Source: Liquidambar formosana
Lineage: Eukaryota > Streptophyta > Magnoliopsida > Saxifragales > Altingiaceae
Reading direction: 5' to 3'
Length of the DNA stretch: 64,000 bases
NCBI GenBank assembly: GCA_039720395.1
Contig: CM077824.1
Coordinates: 25,187,278-25,251,277 of the forward strand
The first letter of the stretch is position 1, and the number at the start of each line of letters is the position of its first letter. Shown in pieces: positions 54,108 to 64,000 of the stretch. Position numbers and translations under genes: made by a program. The notes beneath the pieces are model-generated. The model was not told the DNA's origin. It worked only from the letters and a program-made list of their open reading frames with translations, and did not search any database.

Positions 54108-55764
54108 TGTTAGGATTATGCCCTAGAGCCAATCATAGAGATGATTGTTTAGGGATTAGGAACAATCATTTGATTTCATTTATGTATGTCACATTTATTA
54201 TTGATTTAATAAAAGGGCTTATTCTATTATGTTTATATGCATCATTTATATTTACATAATATGTCCATGGAGTTAGAGTTGAGAATATGGAATTACAAAG
54301 AGTTGTAATTTTGAGACTATAGATATATCTCTGTACTAAACTCCTTAAGCATTCCTAGTTGAAGGTTCACTATGATGGACAGTAATGAACCATAGGACTA
54401 GCACTTGTTAGGTTGACTCTATAGGAGGATAGCTAGTCTCAAGCTATTTGTGTGGAGACACTACAACCAACAAGTGGGTGCCTATTATAAGAATAGGTAC
54501 ACTGAATGTGACCAAAGATATGAGATAAACTGAATAGAGTTTTTTCCTGCCCGTCAATCAGTTTCTCATTGTTATAGTGGTACAAGTAATCCTTAGACCT
54601 GAGACACCATAGTTGCCTTATGCATGTAGCTTTAGAAGTTTGATAACACTAAGTGCAAATCCTATTCAGGGGTTTGCAAAGGTGTTCATTGGCCCTACTG
54701 CTATGTGTGTGAAGGCATATGAGTGATCAACAAGGGATCCATCACTCTCAGGAAAAGAGAGAGAATGTCTCATATAGCATTCATAATATAACTCATTAAA
54801 TCCATGGCCATGGTAGGATGAATATGAAAAGAGTTTCATGAGTTCATCAATGAGTTGATATCTACGAATGAGTATAAAGTAATTGAACTAGGGACTTGAC
54901 AGACTTCCATGTCCTATTAGTTCAATTGGAGACATTGTGTTGAAGGAAGGATGCAATTGTAACCTATAAACTATAACAGAAGGGTTCTTTATAAATGACT
55001 ATTCACCTCATTAAGGACCACACCATGAGCCATATGCTAGGTGTTACTCATGGTTAGTAGAAGCCCTAATTGATATAAGTGAGTTATAATCAATTAGGGA
55101 ATTGGAAGGAGTTCCAATTAGACCCTAAATGGAAAGAGTTCCATTTTACACACCTCGTGCTATTCCTACTACTTAATGATGTGAACCCAATGGGTCACAC
55201 ACTGATCATGCAAGAAGGGCTTTAAAGTCTATGAGAGAAAGGGTTTTAGTGAATAAAGAATAGTTCTTTATAGGCCTATTTGTATTTGATACAAATAATA
55301 GGGGTTAATGTGCAATTAAGTGTAATTACACATAACCCTATTAGGGTTTCTTCCCCATGGCCAGCCCCCTTTAGTGGGCTGCCTATATAAGTCACACTTA
55401 TGTGTGACATGGCATAATAGGCTTGCACAATAAACCCTAGCCGTCCAGCCCCTTGGAGGCTCTCTTCTCTCTCTCTCTCTTCTCCACCTCTAGCAACAAC
55501 AAGGAAGAAGAAAGAAAAGGCTTGAAGCTCTAGCTAGGTGTGGATACCGTTGGAGGCAGCACACTTGGGCTGCTCATTCACCGCTGTCCGGAGTAGAAGC
55601 TTGGAGCAAAATGGAGAAGACAAAAATCCTGTAAGTGTTCTAACCCTCTTCATAGTTAGGGTTTGATTTTGTGTTATGCATAGTTAGATTCATGGGATTG
55701 GGAATCGTAGGAAAAATTTTTATATTCCGCCTTTGTATTTTTCCCTCTTGTTCGATTCCCAACA
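54108..55764 (+). repeat. 5' LTR of the Copia-derived element at 54108
   Basis: TGTTAGG to CCCAACA, 1657 bp. TATA box 55382-55390 with the adjoining GTCACAC/GTGTGAC hairpin. Confidence 0.95.
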
Positions 55765-55765
55765 G

Positions 55766-55778
55766 TGGTATTAGAGCC
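55766..55778 (+). other. Primer-binding site with one substitution
   Basis: TGGTATTAGAGCC; base 55772 is T where the other three copies have C. The position, one base inside the LTR, is otherwise standard. Confidence 0.9.
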
Positions 55779-58700
55779 ATGATTATGCATAATACAAAAT
55801 ACATATGGGCTGGTAATTATGGTGTAGTTGAATGATTCAAAAATCTGGAAAATTTTTCTGCATAATTGGTTTTCCTCCATGGCTAAACCTAGGGTTTGGA
55901 ACCCTAGGTCAATTCTCTTCTACTCCTCTTCTAATTGATGGTTAAGTGTATCCATGGATGCAATAGGTTGCATAGGGTTTGAGTTTGGAGAAGAAGAATA
56001 AGGAAACTAGGGTTTTATAAAACTGTTATGAACAGTTTTCATGGTTGCCATGAAAAACCGTCATCTTGTTTTGCCTGCCGAATTCAGAGTTCTTCTCCAA
56101 AATTTTCGAGCCATATATGGTTAGAAAGCTCTTTGAATAAGCTTTCCAACCCAACAAACGGTGCGTCAATCCGAGTTCTGTAGTGAAAGTTATGAATTTT
56201 TTACTACAGGCTGTCTGGAAAGACAGTTTTGCTCGGGAATGATGCAATAGCCACAACTTTGAGTTATTGATGGAGATCAAAGGCATGGCAATGGTTGCCA
56301 CCACTTGGCTTATGTTCTAGACATAGTAGGGAAAGGTTCCCAAGCATTTAGATGCTTCATAATTGGATTAAGATGCTAGAACAGAAGGAAGAAGGAGAAG
56401 AACACCATGGAGGCTGAATCTGGGTTTTAGAACCCTAAGGTTCTTGTAATTAATTCTAATTAAAGCTGCTGTATTTATGATGGAATATCATTGTAGGATC
56501 ATTATATATCATGTGTATATGATTTGCTTTAAGTTTCAAAAAGGTTTTGATGGAAAAAGATTCAAAAAGTTTGAAAATTTTTCATGAACAGCATAGCAGA
56601 TTTTCTCTGCAGAAAAGTCATCAATGGAGTTTTGATTAGAACTTGAGTTAGGGAACTCCAAATTGCATGAAACCAATTGCATTAGTTTCCTAAGACATGT
56701 AGGATACTGGGAAAATTCGTTTGGTAGCCTAATTCATTCATCTTGCTTGGCTTTAAATCAATTTCTGACCATGGACAGTGTGCTGTCAAATTCTGGGCAG
56801 CCTACTGTTGTTTTAATTGTTTAGAACAATTGGTGATGATTTGATCATCCAAACCTCTTCTATTAGCTTAGTATTTCATGTAGGGACATGATACAAAAGC
56901 TGGTTTCAATGGAGGAGTCGAATTGATAAGGATTTAGAAGCTATTGTGACCTTCAAGGTCTGCAACAATGGCTCCAGCAATGGGTTTGGAAACCCTGATT
57001 GTTCTTGATGATGGCAGCCACTTCCACCACTTCTCACGTGTCCAGAGGCTTGTCCCACACCCCTAGGATGTTCTCCCATGACTGGCCATGGCCTCCCACA
57101 GTCGTTGGTGGCCATGGCAGCCTAGCCAAGCTCAGGCAGCCCCCTGGTAGTGACGGCTGCATAGAGGGCTAGTTAAGGATGAAACCCTAATTTTGAGTTA
57201 ATGATGAAACCCTAATTTCATTATGGCATTAATTAAAACCCTAATTGGAATATTAATTACCTTAATTAAGAGTTAATGATTGGTCATTAAATGACCAATC
57301 ATGGTTATTAATTGTTAGGGCATAATTAATACCATTAATGATGTCTAGGGTTAGGGTTTTTGATAACCCTAATTAGTGTAATTAATTAAGGGTAATAAAT
57401 ACCCTATTTGGCATTAATTAAACCCTAATCCCTTTTATTAAATACCGTATGAACCTAGGGTTTTAATGATTGGTCATTAAATGACCAATCATAAGGCATT
57501 TAATGATTAGGGCTTGCATTTAGGGTTTAGGGTTATGCATTTAGGGTTTAGGGTTTTAGGAAACCCTAATGCACTAATTCATCATTTAATTGATTTTATT
57601 TAATTCCCATGTTAATTATTTAATTAATATTGATTAATTTTATAATGTTTTAAATGGTTTAAAATACAATTGGGAATTAAATTAAAATCTGGAAATTCTT
57701 AATTAAATGAAATTGTTTTGTTTAAATAAGGAAACCCTAATATTGGATATTAGAGTTATTTTAGGAAACTTTATATGTTTCTATTAATTTGATTAATTGA
57801 AACTAAATGTCTTAAATGTTAAGACTTTATTTAATTCTGGATATTTTTGTTTAAACCTAATAAGATTAGGATGCATTAATGAGATTAATGTAAATCATTC
57901 AAGAGAATTACCATAATGCCCATATGTCTTAATGCTTACAGTTTTTCTTTACATTATGCAATGAGATTGTATGTATGTGTTTGGATGATGATTATGGACT
58001 ATACCCCTTAAACCAATTGTGATTAGCCGTCTTATGAATAGGTTGTAATAATTTTTCAAGAGTTGTAATTTTATTATGGCGATGTAATTTATTATTTGGG
58101 GCTTGCATGCCACTTTCCCTCTCTCTCTATCATTCTCTTATGTACCCCACATTCCCCTTATGTATCCCTTTCTATATATTATGTAAATGTTATGTAATCG
58201 AGAGCGTACTAAGGAGCATAGTGGACCCAAAGGAGTATGATGGAGCCCAACAAGCCAATGGTGGAGACCAACAAGCCAATGGTGGAGACCATCAAGCCAA
58301 GGGAGCAGATTGAAGGACTTGAAAGCTTAGAGAAGTTTTTCAAGAAAGCATGCATGTTACGAATGGTTTATTTTACGATCACCTACACCCACCTTAGACC
58401 TTGGATTCAATCTATTGGCTTGGATTGAATCCTCTCAAAGTCCATAATCATCATAGTGGGAGCTTTAATTTATGAGATAATTGTATTAGCTCCAATACTA
58501 TAGTTTGGTATATGTTACCTATTCACTTAGGGACTAATATCAAAATATGGTACTTTATATATGTTGATATATAATAGCATGCGATGTATGATTTATAATA
58601 GCATGAGATGTATGATTATAAATAGCATAATTTATATGTTTAAATTTTGATACATAGGATGCATGTTAATTTGATGAGACCCTTTAAAACCCCTCTTATT

Positions 58701-60259
58701 TAATATTAAGTTGAAAATGGAGAAGTCATTGGGGAATGAATTCTTCATTGCCTTCCATCATTATAGGATCATCTAACGTCCCTTAATGTGGGTACCTGGC
58801 TGCAGACATGTAGGAGCTACCCATGTTAAAGACATTACTTGAAACTATCACATATGAGATATCATGGGGTGCCTAAACTGGTATATACCAAGAAACTAAC
58901 ATGTGAGGTATATATTTGGCGAAACATACCTGTGTGAATGATGGGTTTAACTTAACTAGGGAAGTATTCCAAGAAACTAACATGTGAGGTGTATGTTCCC
59001 TAGAGGCAAAACGATTGGAACTTGCTTATGAAGCAATAGACAAAGAGTTGTCTTCTTATTGTGGGTTAGAAGTCAAGAAACTAACATGTGAGGCTTCTAG
59101 GTCACAGTGGGACCCCAATCCCCATTAAGGAATGAGATTCCCGAATTCCATTAGAGGGTGTATGGAATTTGATAAAATAGTGGGAGGTACCATATAATTA
59201 AAGACCCAATCATTATGGATAAAAATGAAATCTAATTCTCTGTTTATGTAGATTACCTAATTACTCACCTCAAAACCCCTATTTCCTAATATATAGGATA
59301 TTGATAGTTTGACTAAACCCGATTTCTTTGATTGACTTAGGAAATTGAGAATTGTTCTCAATTTCAAAAGATTGTTTATATGCTATTAGGCCTTTTATTA
59401 AAGGCCCTCCATAAAACATCCTAAGAAGAAAAAGACACTATGTGCAATTGGCATCTTGTTGCCATGCTATATGATAGTATTGATGACTAATGAGCTTCAG
59501 AAGCAAAATTAGTCAATGCAAGTGCCTTTGATGTCCTACATCACATACAAAGGTTGTATTATGAGTGAAATAATACTATAAAGTATAGTACTTGTAAAGG
59601 ACTTCTTCTGGACTAGGATGTAATAAAAGTTGTTTATTAATAATCATTCTTTTGAAAAATGATTAATCACATAGAATAGCTTGAGAAGCTAGATGTGATT
59701 TAAAATGGAAGCATAGAGGAAAGCAAGTCTTGAAAAGTCAAAGACAAAGAAATATAATTATTTTGTAGTAAATATAAGGTATTGTAAAGAGAACTTGATA
59801 AAGTATCAGTCTTCCTAGAAGAACAAAACTTTTGAAGTTTTGGTTCATGCTCTAAACTAAATTGTTGGTTAGTTCTGCTTCTTGGTTTTTGGATTCTAGT
59901 ATAATCTAAATCGAAGCAGAAAGTTAAGTAGATAAGAAGTTACCTTTAAAAATTTTAATAGAGCAAGAGTTGCTAGATTAATTTTGGGAACTTATTTCTT
60001 AACTAAGTCATTTAAGACATTCTAGAAATTTGATTTCTGAATTTAAATGACTAATTAGAGCGAATGCAACGTATTCTGAGAATACAAGAGATGTAGAGAC
60101 TCTCGTTTAAATGTAACGATTATGACTTGGTTATGAGATCACCAAAACCATCTTTTACTTGGTGAAGTGAAAGAGTTACATTTATAATTTGACTAATACA
60201 TTGTGATGTATATAGTCATGTAGAGCATGCATTCAATTACAGTAGACTCACCTTAGAAT
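55779..60259 (+). mobile_element. Non-coding 5' part of the internal region
   Basis: Colinear with 33178-37639: the antisense 77-nt motif at 56119-56198, the 21-bp duplication at 58249-58269 and 58270-58290, and the three 19-bp motifs near 58890-59095. No gene supported. Confidence 0.7.
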
Positions 60260-62154
60260 ACCATAGCTCAATGGTGAATCTAAGAGAATGAATTGAACCC
60301 TATTAAGATATGGTTTGATCCATGATGAGTTTTACTAATGTATCCATCTAGGATATACCTTAAAATTGCTACATATTGATAATTTAGGGTTCACTCCAGT
60401 TTTGTCCCAATTATATCAGATATGATATGGGAAGAAACCCAACTTAAAGAAGTTAAGGCTTGGGCTTGTGCTACGTTTGTCTGGAAACATAATGTAGACA
60501 ATCTGGAAATAAGGTCAAGTAAGTGTTGAATTGTGGTATATCCCAAAAGTGGTTGGGATAGTATTTCTATTACTCTAATGAACAAAAGTTGTCCATTACG
60601 ATGATTGCTGGATTTTCTTGAGAAAGAGTTCATTCAAGAAGATGCAAAAGTAGATAGAATTTATAGAATTGTCTGTAAAGCCACAAACGAACAAAGATCC
60701 AACCCTTGTCTCTGTTGAGACAAAACCTTTAATTATACCACATTCTTTTCATAGATCAAATTGGATATTTCTTTAACATAAGAGAGATATTGTATCTCCA
60801 TTAGAATGTGAAAGAATTGTTCTTTGGTGATAAAGATCACCAAGATAATCCTATTGATTATGATTAGGCGATGTTTGACATCAACTTGAGAAATGACTAA
60901 GAGTCATTAAATCTAATATGGACAGGTAGAGACCTAAAAGGCTTGGCTATTTAAGAATGTTTTCAACATAGGCAAAAAGTTGTCTATAAAGAAACTTGTT
61001 TGATAATAGTTATGCTGAAATCCATTTGGATCTTGTTATCTATAAACACACATTTTGAATATGAGATATGTCAAAAAGGATATAAAGATGTTATATCAAA
61101 TGGTGAAAAACCATAAAAGTGTGTAAGTTATAGAAGTCTATTAATAGACTACAAGGTTCTCATAATTAGAACATCTATAAAGTTGAAGTAATCAAATTGT
61201 TTGATTTCTCTCATTGTATAGATGGACCATGAGTGTATAAAAGGTTAGTGGGAGTACGATCGTTTTTCTTTATCCTAAGTATAGATGACATCCTAATCAT
61301 TATGAATGATATATGAATGACATCCTAATCGTTTTGGTTTTTGGAGAAAAACTAATTCATGAAAGATTTGGCAGAAGCATCCAACAAGATCTATATAGAT
61401 AGATCATATAGATTGCTAAGTATCTCCAAATCATCAAACATAGTTGAAATGTTGAAGGAGTTCAACATGGAGAATTCTAAGGGAGGTCTGATTTACTTCA
61501 GATAAGAATTCATTATTCAAGGGCATGTGCCCTAGGATAACACAAGTAAGGTTCTTAAAGTGTTAAGAAGCCTTATTCTACACTATGTATTGAACTTGAT
61601 ATCTATTATGTTGTAATTGTTACAAATAGTTGTCAATCAATTCAAATTTGGAATATTGGATTGTATATGGAAATTGTAAACTCATAGTAGATGGGTATAT
61701 GGATTTGGATATAATCCATATGGGGTATATTTTATATATTCACTTTAGTTGGTGAAATATTTAATGGAAGAACTGTATGAAAGATACAGTGGATTCCATT
61801 ATTAAGGGTGAATTAACTGTCACATTGTCTAGGAGACTGTTTGGATCTATAAGTTCATTTAGAACTTGGAGTTGTTCCTTCCATTGAGTTGCCCACACCT
61901 TGTTTTGTGACAACAATGGGTCTATAGCTCAAGTATAGGAGTCACGGTCTCATCAAAAGTCCAAACACATAGAGTGACAATTCCAAGTGATTAGAGGAAT
62001 CATTGGAAGAGGTAATAGATACATTACAGAAGATATTATCTACATAAGTTTTTGTAGACCTACTGACTAAAGCTTTAAAACATAATTGGTTATGTCTAAG
62101 ACCAACATCTTGAGAAGATAGGTATGCGATACATGGTCGATTGGCTTTAGTGCA
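60260..62154 (+). pseudogene. Relic Copia pol in the element at 54108
   Basis: The same decayed integrase-tail, reverse-transcriptase and RNase H remnants as at 37640-39537, including SIDDI at 61278-61292. Shared lesions show that the pol was already dead in the common source copy. Confidence 0.8.
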
Positions 62155-62164
62155 AGTGGGAGAT

Positions 62165-63821
62165 TGTTAGGATTATGCCCTAGAGCCAATCATAGAGATG
62201 ATTGTTTAGGGATTAGGAACAATCATTTGATTTCATTTATGTATGTCACATTTATTATTGATTTAATAAAAGGGCTTATTCTATTATGTTTATATGCATC
62301 ATTTATATTTACATAATATGTCCATGGAGTTAGAGTTGAGAATATGGAATTACAAAGAGTTGTAATTTTGAGACTATAGATATATCTCTATACTAAACTC
62401 CTTAAGCATTCCTAGTTGAAGGTTCACTATGATGGACAGTAATGAACCATAGGACTAGCACTTGTTAGGTTGACTCTATAGGAGGATAGCTAGTCTCAAG
62501 CTATTTGTGTGGAGACACTACAACTAACAAGTGGGTGCCTATTATAAGAATAGGTACACTGAATGTGACCAAAGATATGAGATAAACTGAATGGAGTTTT
62601 TTCCTGCCTGTCAATCAGTTTCTCATTGTTATAGTGGTACAAGTAATCCTTAGACCTGAGACACCATAGTTGCCTTATGCATGTAGCTTTAGAAGTTTGA
62701 TAACACTAAGTGCAAATCCTATTCAGGGGTTTGCAAAGGTGTTCATTGGCCCTACTACTATGTGTGTGAAGGCATATGAGTGATCAACAAGGGATCCATC
62801 ACTCTCAGGAAAAGAGAGAGAATGTCTCATATAGCATTCATAATATAACTCATTAAATCCATGGCCATGGTAGGATGAATATGAAAAGAGTTTCATGAGT
62901 TCATCAATGAGTTGATATCTATGAATGAGTATAAAGTAATTGAACTAGGGACTTGACAGACTTCCATGTCCTATTAGTTCAATTGGAGACATTGTGTTGA
63001 AGGAAGGATGCAATTGTAACCTATAAACTATAACAGAAGGGTTCTTTGTAAATGACTATTCACCTCATTAAGGACCACACCATGAGCCATATGCTAGGTG
63101 TTACTCATGGTTAGTAGAAGCCCTAATTGATATAAGTGAGTTATAATCAATTAGGGAATTGGAAGGAGTTCCAATTAGACCCTAAATGGAAAGAGTTCCA
63201 TTTTACACACCTCGTGCTATTCCTACTACTTAATGATGTGAACCCAATGGGTCACACACTGATCATGCAAGAAGGGCTTTAAAGTCTATGAGAGAAAGGG
63301 TTTTAGTGAATAAAGAATAGTTCTTTATAGGCCTATTTGTATTTGATACAAATAATAGGGGTTAATGTGCAATTAAGTGTAATTACACATAACCCTATTA
63401 GGGTTTCTTCCCCATGGCCAGCCCCCTTTAGTGGGCTGCCTATATAAGTCACACTTATGTGTGACATGGCATAATAGGCTTGCACAATAAACCCTAGCCG
63501 TCCAGTCCCTTGGAGGCTCTCTTCTCTCTCTCTCTCTTCTCCACCTCTAGCAACAACAAGGAAGAAGAAAGAAAAGGCTTGAAGCTCTAGCTAGGTGTGG
63601 ATACCGTTGGAGGCAGCACACTTGGGCTGCTCATTCACCGCTGTCCGGAGTAGAAGCTTGGAGCAAAATGGAGAAGACAAAAATCCTGTAAGTGTTCTAA
63701 CCCTCTTCATAGTTAGGGTTTGATTTTGTGTTATGCATAGTTAGATTCATGGGATTGGGAATCGTAGGAAAAATTTTTATATTCCGCCTTTGTATTTTTC
63801 CCTCTTGTTCGATTCCCAACA
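62165..63821 (+). repeat. 3' LTR of the Copia-derived element at 54108
   Basis: 1657 bp, preceded by the polypurine tract AGTGGGAGAT (62155-62164) and followed by GAAAC. TATA box at 63439-63447. Confidence 0.95.
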
Positions 63822-63826
63822 GAAAC

Positions 63827-64000
63827 AAAAGAATTTTGTATGATCAATCCTTGCTAAATCATAGCATATTACTCACTTGAGGGTTTACTTGTTGATATAC
63901 ATTGATTTGGTAAAGATAAAACATCTTTATTTCACTTAGGAATTTTATCGAACACTTGGCGGGTGCCATTTTTCAAGCTTTCAAATGAAAAGAATTTGTG
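63827..64000. repeat. Continuation of element E repeat region
   Basis: A second unit, and the start of a third, of the roughly 170-bp repeat also present at about 53940-54107. No gene seen. Confidence 0.65.

Larger units (their letters stand above)
54108..63821 (+). mobile_element. Full-length Copia-derived non-autonomous element
   Basis: The element is 9714 bp with LTRs 54108-55764 and 62165-63821, each 1657 bp, flanked by the 5-bp duplication GAAAC (54103-54107 and 63822-63826). By eye the LTRs differ at only about eight sites, so this is the youngest full copy in the window apart from the tandem array. The internal region is 6400 bp, non-coding apart from the pol relic, and colinear with 33164-39547. 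Confidence 0.96.

Overview
The window looks like repeat-rich nuclear DNA from a flowering plant. It is AT-rich, made almost wholly of nested LTR retrotransposons, and contains plant-restricted domains (plant mobile domain, PMD) and short GT-AG introns. The species cannot be told from the sequence. I found no ordinary host gene, rRNA, tRNA, CRISPR array or bacterial-type operon. All coding sequence is transposon-derived and most of it is broken.

Layout. (1) 1-12488: two tandem, apparently identical units (period 8037 bp) of a Copia-derived element on the minus strand, arranged internal/LTR/internal/LTR, with the left side outside the window. They interrupt (2) element A, a minus-strand Ty3/Gypsy element whose gag (12489-14060), leader, primer-binding site and 3.0-kb 5' LTR (14831-17845) are visible. 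A sits in the 3' LTR of (3) element B, a larger minus-strand Gypsy relative: 3' LTR 17846-20217, a 91-bp tandem array, a broken gag at 27064-28350, and a 5' LTR running from 29477 to 43963. B has no recognisable pol. B is itself interrupted by a forward solo Gypsy LTR (21991-24779) and by a reverse solo Copia-family LTR (30774-42136). A full-length 9.7-kb forward copy of the Copia-derived family (31507-41204) is inserted inside the latter. (4) 43964-44424 is the 3' end of a forward Copia-family LTR that hosts B. (5) Element D, 44425-48514: a minus-strand Gypsy integrase pseudogene with an antisense, intron-containing ORF downstream of it. (6) 48515-49752: an LTR fragment. (7) Element E, 49753-54107 and 63827-64000: plus-oriented Gypsy internal sequence carrying two minus-strand ORFs of the PMD superfamily, one with six exons. 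(8) 54108-63821: another full-length Copia-derived copy inserted in E.

How the parts relate. Five-base target-site duplications (ATGGC, CTATG, TATAT, GAAAC) fix several insertions exactly and give a relative order at least five levels deep. The Copia-derived copies all carry the same ruined pol, yet their LTR pairs are almost identical. The family was therefore probably mobilised recently by enzymes made elsewhere.

Points most worth a second look: the shared dead pol in a young family; the perfect tandem array; an 80-bp GC-rich palindrome fixed about 186 bp upstream of the TATA box in Gypsy LTRs, which recurs upstream of an antisense ORF; a roughly 77-nt motif shared by unrelated Copia and Gypsy elements; and the paired antisense PMD-type ORFs.
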